Below, one piece after another: positions 1-8,682 of a stretch of 64,000 nucleotides of DNA. The stretch is taken from assembly GCF_003403015.1 (NCBI RefSeq), contig NZ_QURL01000004.1, forward strand, positions 434,001 through 498,000, in the 5' to 3' direction. The notes beneath the pieces are model-generated. The model had not been told where the DNA came from. It searched no databases and saw nothing but the letters and a program-made list of their open reading frames with translations. The position numbers were made by a program, and so were the translations under genes. The stretch's first letter is position 1, and each line of letters begins with the position of its first letter. The DNA comes from Fulvimarina endophytica (GTDB lineage Bacteria; Pseudomonadota; Alphaproteobacteria; Rhizobiales; Rhizobiaceae).

Positions 1-208
1 CGGCATGGTCCACGACGTAGGGGCCGCGCCCATCCGCGCCCGAGAACGTGCCGGCGGGCGTTAGGTGCAGCCATTCCGGCGCGCTGCCGGCCTCGGAGGG
101 CGCGACGATCGCATGAGCCGACGAGACGAGGTGCTCACCGCCGGCGCTTGCGGCGCGGCTATGGAGCGAGATGGTCTCTTGGTCGTGGGGTGAATGGGTC
201 CGAATCAT
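1..208 (-). CDS. Mu-like head maturation protease/scaffold (gpI-like), N-terminal part
   Basis: The first 69 residues of a protein running off the left edge are visible. The residues ending in EWLHLTPAGTFSGADGRG match the N-terminal region of Mu I-type phage proteases (Peptidase_Mup family), where a short segment of the form LxPAGxFxxxDGR is conserved. These proteins cleave themselves and produce a scaffold for capsid assembly. An in-frame stop lies at 242-244, so translation must begin downstream of it; ATG at 206-208 is the first ATG. A GAAGGG purine run lies about 16 bases upstream, so a non-ATG start nearer to it is possible. The gene follows gpG directly, as in Mu (G then I). The catalytic region is outside the window. 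Confidence 0.7.
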   Translation of the reverse strand, partial: MIRTHSPHDQETISLHSRAASAGGEHLVSSAHAIVAPSEAGSAPEWLHLTPAGTFSGADGRGPYVVDHA

Positions 209-266
209 GGAGCCGACAATGCGGCCCTTCGGATCGAAGGTTCAGGCCCGCCAGGGCGGGAGGGCT

Positions 267-776
267 TCAGCGGAGGCCAGCGCGCCTGACGAGGAAGCCG
301 AACACGACCTCCGCGATCTCGTCCTCGTCCTGAGAACTGATTCCGAGGAAGGGCCGCGCCGGCAGCGTAACCGACTTGGCGAGGACCACGCCAGAGGCAA
401 GCCGGAAGACGAGATGGGATTTCGTCTTCGGCTTGATCGTCACGCCGAACTGATGAGCCGCTGCGTAGACGGTGTTCGTACCGACGCGGACGCTGTCCCT
501 ACCGGGCTTGGAGTTGATCGAGTCACGCAATCGGCCACTCTCAGTGAGTATCCGGCGGTTGCGCTTCGTCCGGGCGTAGTCCGGATTGAGCTTCTTCCAC
601 GGCGTTCCATCCGGGGAGTGCTGGGACACGAAGCGCCGGTGCGTCGAGGAGACGAGCTGCGTGCCGATCGCCGCCATCACCGGCGTAGTGTCGTCCATGA
701 CCGAGATCAGGCGGGCGAAGGCGCGCTCCACATCGGCGGACAGGACTTGCGCAGTGATCGAGATGGAAGCGGCCAT
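267..776 (-). CDS. Phage virion morphogenesis protein (Mu gpG-like)
   Basis: A 169-residue protein of the phage virion morphogenesis family (Mu gpG, P2 gpS-like; Phage_tail_S). The middle segment HRRFVSQHSPDGTPWKKLNP followed by a Lys/Arg-rich stretch and ILTESGRLRDSI is the family signature, and the late segment LPARPFLGIS is also typical. In Mu the protein is needed for joining head and tail or for tail completion. The length is usual for the family (about 150-190). It lies between gpF and the protease gene, matching the Mu order F-G-I, and is probably transcribed from the late promoter under Mor-type activator control. Confidence 0.85.
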   Translation of the reverse strand: MAASISITAQVLSADVERAFARLISVMDDTTPVMAAIGTQLVSSTHRRFVSQHSPDGTPWKKLNPDYARTKRNRRILTESGRLRDSINSKPGRDSVRVGTNTVYAAAHQFGVTIKPKTKSHLVFRLASGVVLAKSVTLPARPFLGISSQDEDEIAEVVFGFLVRRAGLR

Positions 777-782
777 ATTGCG

Positions 783-875
783 TCAGATCCTCGACATGCC
801 TAAGTTTGCGGCGAGCGCCGAGCCATATTCGGATCGCCACTCGTCGGGGTTGCCTTCCGGCCCCGCGGCGCTCAT
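783..875 (-). CDS. Small phage ORF between gpF and gpG (30 aa)
   Basis: An ATG at 873-875 overlaps the gpF stop in an ATGA arrangement, and a 30-codon frame ends six bases before the gpG start. The product begins MSAAGPEGNPDEWRSEYG and has no motif I recognise. The support is positional only: it fills the gap exactly and is placed for translational coupling, a pattern repeated throughout this prophage. It may instead be just a relay that hands ribosomes from gpF to gpG. Confidence 0.4.
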   Translation of the reverse strand: MSAAGPEGNPDEWRSEYGSALAANLGMSRI

Positions 876-1984
876 TTCGCCACCCTCTTCCAGGTCTTTA
901 AGATCCGCTCGATCCGCGCGGCACGCGAACGATGGACGGTTGTCACGAGGAACTCGCCGTTCCGCGTGACCTTGAAGCCGACGACATGCGGTTTCCCGTC
1001 GATCGTCACGATGCCGGAAACCCGGCCGCGTTCACCTTCGAAAAGCCCGGCGGCGAGTGCGTCCTTCGCGGCGGCTGCATAGACCTCGGCGCCGATCTCG
1101 GGCCGATCGGCATGTCCGAGCAGGGTCTCCGCAGACATCCGAGCGCGTATGCCTTCCTCGAGACCGAACTGGGTGAGCGTTGCAGCCGGCACTTCGGCGA
1201 CCGGTACCGTCGCGCCGATCGGCAGATTGCCCAAGAGGGCATCCCGGCCGAAGGCTTGAACGAGATGGGGCGTTGCTATCGGCTCATGGGGGCGGCCACC
1301 GGTGAGCCAGGAACGTCCGGGATTGTATTCGAATCCGGGGTCAACCCCGAAGGGAACCTCCCGTCGCTTGCCGCCGACCTCCTCGGCCCGGAAGAGGAGC
1401 TCCGGGCCCTCGTCGGGTGACGACTTGCCCATGCGCTTCAGACCGTCGCGACTGACGGCCGAGCAGAAGCAACCGCAATGCCAGCCGTTCGGCGGGTAGT
1501 TCGAGAGCCAGAACGGATTGTCGGCCCTCATAACGAGGCCGTCCCAGGCAAGATGCTCGCGTCTTGGATGGATCGCGCCCGAATGATGGTACTGCCAGTA
1601 CGGAAAGGCTTCGAGCGTTTCCGGCTTCGTCTGCTGGGCGAAGCGTCCGGCCGAATAGGCGGTCCTCAGATTTGTCTCGAAGATGATCCGCGATCGCCAG
1701 CCGCGCTTGCCCTTGTATTCCCAGCCGTGCTTCTGAACGATGCCGTCGAAGCCCTCGCGGAAATCGGCGAGCGTCGTGCCCTTTTCGAGCGCCTTCAGGA
1801 TCTCCGATCGAAAATCGTCGAGCAGCGCGTTCGAAGCCGCGCCGGCGACCATGAAGGAATGCGAGTGCGCGGCCGCGTAGACATCCGTCCATGTCTTTGT
1901 CGGCGTGTTCGTCTTGTCTCGGAAGAACGAGATCGCTTCCTCGAAAGGCAGATCGAGCGCGTCGATCGTCGCCGGCATGGGCAA
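872..1984 (-). CDS. Head morphogenesis minor protein (Mu gpF-like)
   Basis: A 370-residue protein of the Mu F-like / SPP1 gp7 family of minor head proteins. Family features are seen at residues about 90-185: a long helical region (DFREGFDGIVQKHGW), then FETNLRTAYSAGRF, the WQYHHSGAIHPRREH segment and a Cys/His cluster PPNGWHCGCFCS. The Cys-His cluster is the hallmark of the domain. These proteins are packaged in or near the portal and help assemble the prohead. It follows the portal gene after about 150 bases; that gap holds one possible 27-codon frame (2037-2120) with no further support. The last residues overlap the next small frame by ATGA. Confidence 0.9.
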   Translation of the reverse strand: MPMPATIDALDLPFEEAISFFRDKTNTPTKTWTDVYAAAHSHSFMVAGAASNALLDDFRSEILKALEKGTTLADFREGFDGIVQKHGWEYKGKRGWRSRIIFETNLRTAYSAGRFAQQTKPETLEAFPYWQYHHSGAIHPRREHLAWDGLVMRADNPFWLSNYPPNGWHCGCFCSAVSRDGLKRMGKSSPDEGPELLFRAEEVGGKRREVPFGVDPGFEYNPGRSWLTGGRPHEPIATPHLVQAFGRDALLGNLPIGATVPVAEVPAATLTQFGLEEGIRARMSAETLLGHADRPEIGAEVYAAAAKDALAAGLFEGERGRVSGIVTIDGKPHVVGFKVTRNGEFLVTTVHRSRAARIERILKTWKRVAK

Positions 1985-2132
1985 ATCTCCGTCACCAGCC
2001 GCGTTTTCACCCGACCCCCAGCGGGCAGGATCAAAATTAAAGGGCTTTCAAAGGCCGTGTGAGCGAGAATCGCCCCGCCGTGGTGTCGGCGTCCGGCACG
2101 AAGCCGTCTTGCCTCTCCATGGCCGTTTAAAT

Positions 2133-3743
2133 TCAACGTCCGTCGAGTTCATCCATCAGCGCCGCCTGGCCGCAAAGGTGAGAAAGCGCGAGCGCCCGTC
2201 CCATCGCTTCGGACAGTGCGGCCGGGTCGAGGTTCATGCGGCTCAGTTTGTCGACCGCCTCGCGCAGATCTCCGCTCTGCTCGAGCACGCTTCGGATCTC
2301 GCCGGCGAGGCCGGCGATCGCGCCCGCCGCCTCGTCTTCGATCCGCCTCGTCATGCGGTCGATCAGCTGTTCGCCATCCTGGCGTGACTGGCGCGAGGCA
2401 AGCATGCGCTCGATCCCGCTCGGTCGTGCAGGGAGGCTCGGCCGGGTGGTCCCGCCGGCACTGCCCGGCTCCTGGAAGTCCAATCCGGCCATTGGCGAAG
2501 GTGCAGGAGCTCGACCTCCAACCATTTCTTCGTCGCCCTTCGCCTCCGGGATCTGCATGCGGGAGCGCAGATAGGAAGCCGGCGCCGTCAGGCCGAGCGG
2601 CGCGAGCTTGGCGAATGCCTCGGCGAACTCCCCGAGTTCGACCTCGTCCGGCCTGCCGATCGAGACCTTCGGATAGACGTCCTGGGGACCGAACTCGAAC
2701 GCGACGATGTTCGGGACCAATTGCGTGTTGATAGTGCCCGATACCATCTTCGCGTCGGCACGCTCGATGTCCTCTTGGACGAGCCTGTGCTCCTTCGCGA
2801 CGGCGTGTCCGCCCGAGACGGCATCCGTCGTCGTCGTCTGCCCGAGGACAGCCTTCGAGATCTGCCGATCGAACCAGTCGACACGATCCTCATACAGCTT
2901 CGACGAGCTCGTCTTGGCGCCGACCTCCGTGAACTCGATGACCATTCCGTCCGGAATGATCGCGGCGCAGTCTCCTGCGATCTGGCTGACCGCACGCCAG
3001 AGGACATCCTTCTCCTCCTCGCTTGCGTTCGGCCCGTATTTGCCGACCCGGATCGGCATCCCGAAATTCTGGGTGAAGATCGCCCAGTCGCGCAGGGTGA
3101 AGGCCTTGTACATCCATGCCCAGCTCGCGACGCGAGCAAGCCCGGACCGGATCGTCAGGCCGGACTTCGACTTGTGCCGGTGGATCAGGAACCGATGGGG
3201 TTCGAGGATCTCGCCGCCGGTGCCGTCGCGAAGGAGGACCGTCTCCCCGTCGAGACGATCGAACTCGAACCAGCTCTGCGGCCGCCATGTGAAATCGCGC
3301 GGGCACAGGTGCCCCCGGTGATAACGCCATTCGACCTCGAGGACAGAAAAGCCCTTGCCGATCGCATCGAGCATGTCGAACAGGGAATCCTGCAGCACCT
3401 CGTCGTCGATCCACGACTGGACATGCGCGGCATGCTTCTTGTGCTCGGCCGAATCCGAGGCCGCCTTCACGGTGATCGGCAGCTGCGCCACTGCCCGCTT
3501 CCGCGTCGCCATGACACCGAGATAGTGGAGATCGCGCTCCTCGATGTCCTCGGCGAGCTCCAAATAGCGCAACGGATCGCCGTCCGCCGCCGCTTGGTGG
3601 ATCGCGGCCAGACGCCGGGGCGTCAGGCCATCGGCCGGATGTCCGGTGATGACCTGGCGCACGCCGCCAAGGGTCGGGCCCGCCGCCGGCTTCTTCAGCT
3701 CGGCCGATTTGATCGGCTTGCCGTATTGGTCGAGGATCGCCAT
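2133..3743 (-). CDS. Portal protein, DUF935 family (Mu gp29-like)
   Basis: A 536-residue DUF935 protein, the portal family of Mu-like phages. It begins MAILDQYGKPIK, has the early segment LTPRRLAAIHQAAADGDPLR, and the core motifs GVMATRKRAVAQLP and IGKGFSVLEVEWRY characteristic of the family. The portal forms the dodecameric channel at one capsid vertex through which the terminase pumps DNA. The start overlaps the terminase stop, so translation is probably coupled. The C-terminal 130 residues are Pro/Gly-rich followed by a predicted helical tail, as usual in this family. No frame damage is seen. Confidence 0.92.
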   Translation of the reverse strand: MAILDQYGKPIKSAELKKPAAGPTLGGVRQVITGHPADGLTPRRLAAIHQAAADGDPLRYLELAEDIEERDLHYLGVMATRKRAVAQLPITVKAASDSAEHKKHAAHVQSWIDDEVLQDSLFDMLDAIGKGFSVLEVEWRYHRGHLCPRDFTWRPQSWFEFDRLDGETVLLRDGTGGEILEPHRFLIHRHKSKSGLTIRSGLARVASWAWMYKAFTLRDWAIFTQNFGMPIRVGKYGPNASEEEKDVLWRAVSQIAGDCAAIIPDGMVIEFTEVGAKTSSSKLYEDRVDWFDRQISKAVLGQTTTTDAVSGGHAVAKEHRLVQEDIERADAKMVSGTINTQLVPNIVAFEFGPQDVYPKVSIGRPDEVELGEFAEAFAKLAPLGLTAPASYLRSRMQIPEAKGDEEMVGGRAPAPSPMAGLDFQEPGSAGGTTRPSLPARPSGIERMLASRQSRQDGEQLIDRMTRRIEDEAAGAIAGLAGEIRSVLEQSGDLREAVDKLSRMNLDPAALSEAMGRALALSHLCGQAALMDELDGR

Positions 3744-5362
3744 CAGAGCCCTCCGCGCAGATCTGGATACATCGTCGAGCGCGATCGACGCTCCCCATGA
3801 TCGTGACGATCGGAGCCACGCGCCGGCTCGTATCCGTAAGTGAAATTGCTTTGCCGCGAGGCATACCAGGCGAGCATGCCGGCGATCGCCGTGTCGCCAT
3901 GTCGATCCAGACCGTCTTGGCCCTTGTTTCGATGATCGTCCGGCACCTTGATGATGCCGCCCACATACTGAAGCGCCTGGTGGTCGCGGACCTCGTCCTC
4001 ATCTGCGGCGACGGTCACCGTCTGGTCGCCGAACGCCTCCACATAGGCACCGGCGTTCTCCTGGTACCAACCGACCGTGAGCTTCACCTCCTGGACGCGC
4101 TCCCCGTATTTGAGAGCGGCCGCTTCCGCCTGCGCTGCTCCGTTACCCGTCGCGTCGATCGCGCCGCCAAGGAAGCGGGGCAGCCGGTCGCAAATGTAGA
4201 AGAGGGTATCGCGCTGGGCATCGAAGGTGATGTTGCGCATCTCGAGCGGTATCTTGATCCGGCGGACCAGATCTGAACCGAGTTCGTAGATCCGGAGCGA
4301 GGACACGTCCCCCGTCCGCGCGAAGTCCTGCCCGAGGATATGCGAGCGGTCCGGATCGAGCTTGTCGAGCAGCGGCTTCAGTTCACGCTCGCAGAAGTCG
4401 AGCTGGACCCGTGCTCGAGCATCCTTCGAGAGTGACTTGAAGTCATCGCCGAGCTGCCAGCGGACGGGCTTCACGCTGCGGTCGACAACCCGCTCGATCA
4501 TCACACGGGTTAGCGCCGCGCCTTCCGCGTCTGTCGGGATCGCGTCGAGCTCCTGGCGCATCTTCGCGGTGCGCGTGCCGTAGGCACCGCGAATATCGCC
4601 TTCCCAAGCGATCTTCCCTTCCGGCGTAGGGGTTCTCCCCCGAACGAGGCAGACCCGCTCATAGAGCCCGTTGTCGACCGCTGCCTGGAACGGAATCTGA
4701 TGAACCTTGAACTTGTTCTTGCCGGCGAGCGCTTCGGTGATCAGCTCGTTGAACGGATTGAGAATGCCGTTATGGGTCGAGATCACGCGGACCTTGCCGC
4801 CCCAAATCAGGAGAGCGTTCACGGCATCGATGACCTCGCGCACGTCCCGGTGGAACGCCGCCTCGTCGATCACGACAATGCCCTGCAGGCCGCGAATGTT
4901 CGCGGGGTTCGAGGACAATGCCTCGACCCGGAAACCGGAAGCGAACCGCACGCGGTAGGCCGAGATGTACTTCGTCGAACCGTCCGTCTGCTCGTCTTCG
5001 AAAAGGAACTCCTCGATTGCCGACAGCTCCCCTGCGACGACTTTTGCGAAGTGCGCGACATAGCCGATGGCTTCGCGGCCTTTGTCCTTCGTGTCGCCGA
5101 TGTAGAAGACGTTGTCGCCGCCAGCTTGCCGAGACGCGGCGGCTATCAGGGTGGCGTCCAGCATCTCGGCATAGGTGATGCCGGTCCGTCGTCCCTTGGA
5201 AGCGATCTTGAGAGGGGACTGATCGGCCAGCCAATCCGACTGATGCTTCATCAGGATACCATCCGCGAATGGGTCCTGGTCCTCTGGAATCTCTGCGCCG
5301 ATCGGCAACGCCCCCGGAAGCGCGTTCGGATCGCGTGAAAGGACCGGCTGAGCTTCGGTCAC
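3743..5362 (-). CDS. Terminase large subunit (Mu gp28-like)
   Basis: A 539-residue terminase ATPase/nuclease. A Walker-A-like loop KGRRTGIT is at residues 56-63, of the modified form seen in Mu-like terminases. Walker B GIVVIDEA is at 161-168, followed by the coupling segment VRVISTHNG near 191-199. The nuclease half begins near SHILGQDFARTGD (about 340-352), where Asp346 is the likely first metal ligand. The enzyme cuts host-flanked phage DNA and drives headful packaging. It overlaps the small subunit gene by four bases (ATGA type) and the portal gene downstream. Length and motif spacing are normal. Confidence 0.93.
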   Translation of the reverse strand: MTEAQPVLSRDPNALPGALPIGAEIPEDQDPFADGILMKHQSDWLADQSPLKIASKGRRTGITYAEMLDATLIAAASRQAGGDNVFYIGDTKDKGREAIGYVAHFAKVVAGELSAIEEFLFEDEQTDGSTKYISAYRVRFASGFRVEALSSNPANIRGLQGIVVIDEAAFHRDVREVIDAVNALLIWGGKVRVISTHNGILNPFNELITEALAGKNKFKVHQIPFQAAVDNGLYERVCLVRGRTPTPEGKIAWEGDIRGAYGTRTAKMRQELDAIPTDAEGAALTRVMIERVVDRSVKPVRWQLGDDFKSLSKDARARVQLDFCERELKPLLDKLDPDRSHILGQDFARTGDVSSLRIYELGSDLVRRIKIPLEMRNITFDAQRDTLFYICDRLPRFLGGAIDATGNGAAQAEAAALKYGERVQEVKLTVGWYQENAGAYVEAFGDQTVTVAADEDEVRDHQALQYVGGIIKVPDDHRNKGQDGLDRHGDTAIAGMLAWYASRQSNFTYGYEPARGSDRHDHGERRSRSTMYPDLRGGL

Positions 5363-5925
5363 GAGCGGACACCGAGAAGATCGCGCCGCATCTGGGCGAC
5401 CCGGTCGGCAGAGAGCCCGGCAACGGTTCCAACCTTGTCGAGCGTCTCCTCGACCTTCGCGTCGAGTTCCGCCTCGATCCTGCGCCGACGATCGGAGGAT
5501 ACGGTCTGCGCCGCGACGGCCGCACGAATAGCCTCCGCCATCTCCTTCGCCTGTTTCGGCGTGAAGCCCTCACGGCCGCCGTCCTGCAGCATTTCGAAGA
5601 CGAGGGTCTTGATGGTTTCCGAGACGGCGATCGTCAGATCGTCGGTCTGTCCGGGCCCCAGCCGCTCGGTAATCGCCGCGGCGATCTCGCGCGTCTGCTC
5701 GATGCGCCGGGTCGCCTCGGCAACTGCCACGGTGTGACGGTACCAGGCGGACCTCGAGATCGAGCCGATCCCCTTGTCCGCGAGACGGCCGTTGAACTCG
5801 TCGAGGATCTCGTACTTGTGCCGCTTGCCTGCCTTCAGCTCTCCGTGAGCCCAGACGATATCGTCATCCGCTTCGGCGGGGAGGCGATCGATCGACGACA
5901 GACGGCTACCGGATACCGACGTCAT
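5359..5925 (-). CDS. DUF3486 protein, probable terminase small subunit (Mu gp27-like)
   Basis: A 188-residue protein of the DUF3486 family. The N-terminus (SSIDRLPAEADDDIVWA) and the segment RHKYEILDEFNGRLADKGIG followed by ISRSAWYRH are the conserved part of this family and form a predicted helix-turn-helix. The remainder is helical, rich in Glu, Arg and Ala, fitting an oligomeric DNA-binding small terminase. It lies directly before the large subunit with a four-base overlap, as in Mu. The role as small terminase is inferred from family and position. Confidence 0.85.
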   Translation of the reverse strand: MTSVSGSRLSSIDRLPAEADDDIVWAHGELKAGKRHKYEILDEFNGRLADKGIGSISRSAWYRHTVAVAEATRRIEQTREIAAAITERLGPGQTDDLTIAVSETIKTLVFEMLQDGGREGFTPKQAKEMAEAIRAAVAAQTVSSDRRRRIEAELDAKVEETLDKVGTVAGLSADRVAQMRRDLLGVRS

Positions 5926-5929
5926 ACCG

Positions 5930-6241
5930 TCATCCCTCTCGGCGCGATGGCCGTGCGATGCCGGCGATCGTGACGAGACGCTCGCAGTGACGGGTCCCCC
6001 GTTCTGTGATCTCGGCCGTCACGAAGTCTGCGCCTGGCGCAGTATGAAGGATAACGGCGCCGAGTTCCTTCATGGCTTCGAGCTCGGTGCGCACGAAGTC
6101 CCGGGTCTTGCGATAGCCGAAGTTCTCCAGGTATTTCAGGAGCATCGTCTCATTGAGCCGGTCATCGTCCTGCTCGTTCAACGCCCTGAGCATCACGAGC
6201 CGCGCATCCTTGCGCTGATATTCCGGATATCCTTCGAACAT
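5930..6241 (-). CDS. Small winged-helix-like phage protein (VpaChn25_0724/Mu gp26-type)
   Basis: A 103-residue protein resembling the small phage family often annotated VpaChn25_0724 or ArsR-like. It has the pattern DARLVMLRALNEQDDDRLNETM, a second helix LLKYLENFGY, a recognition-helix-like segment RKTRDFVRTELEAMKELGAV and a wing ending in EITERG. This suggests a winged helix. It sits between DUF2730 and DUF3486 genes, as in many Mu-like phages, and its start overlaps the previous stop. Its role in virion formation is not established. Confidence 0.7.
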   Translation of the reverse strand: MFEGYPEYQRKDARLVMLRALNEQDDDRLNETMLLKYLENFGYRKTRDFVRTELEAMKELGAVILHTAPGADFVTAEITERGTRHCERLVTIAGIARPSRREG

Positions 6242-6687
6242 CAGTCCCCCTTCCGTCCGGCGTGGCGCCCTGCGTTCACGCCATATTCAAACATGTATCC
6301 CTCGATCCGCTGGACGGCGGCGTTGGTCTGCTGGCCCACGCTCTCCATCACCCCGAGCCGCCCCTTGAGGTCCGAGAAATCCAGCTGGATCTTATGCATT
6401 TCGGCACGGCTCGGCCTGTCGCTCAGCCCGCTCTCCACGTCCGCAACACGCCGTTCGAGATTCTTGAACCGCTCCTCGAGCTTCTCGCTCATCGTTTCAA
6501 TCGAGCCGAACACCTTATCCAGGCGGTCCGGATCGACGACCTTCGCGCGGTCTCCGATCAGCGACAGATTGAAGAACCGCATGATGCCAACGGTCATCAG
6601 GAGAAGGACGAGAACAAGCGCGGTCGAGATCAGCCCGAAGGTCCCGAACTCTTCCATCGCTTTCGTCAGGAAACCCTCGAACGGCAT
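6241..6687 (-). CDS. DUF2730 family membrane-anchored phage protein (Mu gp25-like)
   Basis: A 148-residue protein with one N-terminal membrane segment (about residues 16-37, STALVLVLLLMTVGIMRFF) followed by a long coiled-coil region of charged heptads (about 55-125). This layout is that of the DUF2730 family found before the terminase genes of Mu-like phages. It may act with the lysis genes or in virion assembly; this is not known. The stop overlaps the next gene start by one base. Confidence 0.75.
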   Translation of the reverse strand: MPFEGFLTKAMEEFGTFGLISTALVLVLLLMTVGIMRFFNLSLIGDRAKVVDPDRLDKVFGSIETMSEKLEERFKNLERRVADVESGLSDRPSRAEMHKIQLDFSDLKGRLGVMESVGQQTNAAVQRIEGYMFEYGVNAGRHAGRKGD

Positions 6688-6710
6688 CGATCAGACCCAA
6701 CCTTTCTCGA

Positions 6711-7358
6711 TCAGGCGGAGACGCGCGGGGAACTGATCGTCCCGGCCCGCTCGTGCTCGGGATCGATGAGGACCGCCTGAAGGCGTGCCTCGACCATCTG
6801 GGCGAGCTGCTCGCCGTCGATCTTGAAATGCTTGATCGCATCGGGGATCGCCCTTTCGGCATAGGTAGCTGCGATGGCGACCGCGCGCGATTCCGATGTG
6901 AGCGGGATGCCACCGGCGATCCGGTCCTCGAGCCTGCCGACTGCATAGTCCACCGCCCGTGCAAGCCCCTGCTCGACGGCATCGCGATGACGGGCGTCGA
7001 TATCGAGCCCATACCGCTTGCGGATCTGCAGCATCACCCAGGCCGCGAGCGTCGAGAGCACCGTCAGCGCGATCGGTGCGACGATCTCGATCGCAAGATG
7101 CGCAAGGGGACCGACGTCGACAGCGGCGCCGGCGAGATCCTGGGCGGAGGCCGTCCCGAGGCAGACCAGTAACAGGCAGGCGACCGCCAGGAACGCGAGA
7201 ACGGCGCGGCCGAGCCAGTCGAGCGCGAACCGCATCAGCCCGGTGGGCGGCGCAAGCGGGTCGAAGTCTGCACCGATCAGACGAGCGGTCAACTCGGGCG
7301 CGCAGGCAAGGGCCAGCGAGCCGAAAGCAAACACGATGAACAAGAGGGAGGCGAGCAT
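6711..7358 (-). CDS. Phage inner-membrane protein, holin-like
   Basis: A 215-residue membrane protein. I chose ATG 7356-7358, which has AGGAG seven bases upstream; a start 10 codons earlier would lack this. Hydrophobic segments appear near residues 1-20, 48-75 (LGRAVLAFLAVACLLLVCLGTASA) and 90-115, followed by a soluble helical tail. The third segment and the tail (AWVMLQIRKRYGLDIDARHRDAVEQGL) resemble LLH-type phage holins, in which a membrane anchor precedes a helical domain ending near RAIPDAIKHFKI. It lies directly after the endolysin gene, which supports a lysis role. The double membrane module is unusual for LLH holins, so the call is provisional. Confidence 0.6.
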   Translation of the reverse strand: MLASLLFIVFAFGSLALACAPELTARLIGADFDPLAPPTGLMRFALDWLGRAVLAFLAVACLLLVCLGTASAQDLAGAAVDVGPLAHLAIEIVAPIALTVLSTLAAWVMLQIRKRYGLDIDARHRDAVEQGLARAVDYAVGRLEDRIAGGIPLTSESRAVAIAATYAERAIPDAIKHFKIDGEQLAQMVEARLQAVLIDPEHERAGTISSPRVSA

Positions 7359-7384
7359 GCAGATCTCCTGAGAAGGTTCGGGGC

Positions 7385-8224
7385 TCACGCAGCGGTCTGG
7401 CTGCGCTCCAGGTCGGCGATCGCCGCACGCATCTTGGCGATCGCGGCGCGAACGTCCGGGCCGCCGGCGGACTGCGCTGGCGCCGGCGCTGGAACGGAGA
7501 CCGGGGGCACTTCCGTGACCTCATCGGCGAGCGCCACGAGAGCTCTGTGAAGTGCCATGCGCGTCACGGGCCCCGCGATGTCGTCTGCGGTCAGCCCGTG
7601 AGCCTGCTGGAACTGAGCGACGACGCGGGGGCGAAGATCGTATCCGAGGAGGACGAGCGCCGAGCGGATGTAGAGATCGAGGCGGTCGGCCAGGCCATTG
7701 GTGCCGCCGTTGATCCGCAGGGTGATCATGTCGATATTGCCGGTGTCGGCATAGCGGTTGAGGGAGCGGCCTTCCGGATTGCCCACGTCCCAGTACCAGA
7801 TAGGCCCGAGCCCTTCCCAGGGATCGGTGTTCATGAGCGCGGGTTGCTCCACGAAGTCCGGCGGATTGAGCCCGCTCTCCCCGCACCAGTCCCGATAGGC
7901 CGTCGTGTTGTGCCGGCCCGTGATCTGCCCGGGCGTATAGCCGCGATACTTCGAGCCGTCGCCCGGCCGGATATTGCCGAGATCCGCCCGACCCTCGTAG
8001 CGCTTCTGGGTCGCGGTCGGCCCCCACACTTCACGATCGAATCTGAAACGTCCGGATTCGTGCGCGATCTGCGCGATATACTGGGCGAGGCGATGGGCGC
8101 GATCGAGACCGGCTTGCGCACCATAGGTGTCGAGCCCGGCGAGGATCGACATCATGTTGGCGCGTTCGCCGGCATCGATCGTGCCGCCGGCGATCGCCGC
8201 GAGATGGTCGAAGGTGAGTCGCAT
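7385..8224 (-). CDS. Phage endolysin, GH19-type glycoside hydrolase with peptidoglycan-binding tail
   Basis: A 279-residue muramidase/chitinase-like lysin. ATG 8222-8224 is preferred because family members begin with LTFDHLAAI; an upstream start would add 24 unrelated residues. The catalytic acid is probably Glu56 in QIAHESGRF. The segments GSKYRGYTPGQITGRHN and WGLGPIWYW-like spacing follow the GH19 fold, with NGGTNGL near residue 165. After about residue 195 a short peptidoglycan-binding-like repeat (VVAQFQQAHGLTADDIAGPV) is followed by a Pro/Ala linker and a final helix. It degrades host murein at lysis. The stop lies just before the membrane protein gene, a lysis cassette. Confidence 0.88.
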   Translation of the reverse strand: MRLTFDHLAAIAGGTIDAGERANMMSILAGLDTYGAQAGLDRAHRLAQYIAQIAHESGRFRFDREVWGPTATQKRYEGRADLGNIRPGDGSKYRGYTPGQITGRHNTTAYRDWCGESGLNPPDFVEQPALMNTDPWEGLGPIWYWDVGNPEGRSLNRYADTGNIDMITLRINGGTNGLADRLDLYIRSALVLLGYDLRPRVVAQFQQAHGLTADDIAGPVTRMALHRALVALADEVTEVPPVSVPAPAPAQSAGGPDVRAAIAKMRAAIADLERSQTAA

Positions 8225-8307
8225 CCGGAGAGACCTGAGATAGAGAATATCAGGTCGACCATGCGGCTTTGCCGGCCGGTTAATGAGCCCCGACAAGGCG
8301 GGCCAGA

Positions 8308-8682
8308 TCAGTCGAAGAGATCAGCCTGCCGCGCATCCACCGCTCGCGGTCTCGGAGCCCGCTTCGCCGGATGCCTCGAGAAGAGTTTCTCGACACCGGA
8401 CACGGTCATACCCAATCGATCCGCGACCTCAGGATTCGTAAGACCAAGAGCGCTGCGATAGTGGCGCGCTCGGAAGGCTCGGGCAAGGGGGATGCGGGGA
8501 TAGTCGCCGCCGTAACGCTTCGCGAGTTTGGCTGCGGCCTCTTCGCCGAGAGCGTTCGACACCTTCGTCTCGGTCACCGACTGAGGAACATACAGACGAT
8601 CACCGCCGAAGTTTTCGACGAGTTTGAGGAAGTCTTCGTCGCCCAGGAGTTCGCGCAGATCCTCGGAAAGCCGTTCGGTCAT
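8308..8682 (-). CDS. Mor-family transcription activator of middle/late genes
   Basis: A 124-residue protein of the Mu Mor/C family. Conserved parts are the N-terminal dimerisation helices (SEDLRELLGDEDFLKLVENFGG), the motif EEAAAKLAKRYGGDYPRIPLA (Mor proteins carry a LaxxYGGxxIYIPK-type strand that contacts the minor groove), and a C-terminal helix-turn-helix LTNPEVADRLGMTVSGVEKLF. Mor activates the middle promoter, or in phages with one such gene the late promoter. It lies immediately upstream of the lysis and head genes, and overlaps the methyltransferase stop by four bases. Regulation of everything to its left is inferred. Confidence 0.82.
   Translation of the reverse strand: MTERLSEDLRELLGDEDFLKLVENFGGDRLYVPQSVTETKVSNALGEEAAAKLAKRYGGDYPRIPLARAFRARHYRSALGLTNPEVADRLGMTVSGVEKLFSRHPAKRAPRPRAVDARQADLFD

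Noticed and set aside
2721..3800. Long frame opposite the portal gene
   Set aside because: Shadow of the DUF935 gene; no domain.
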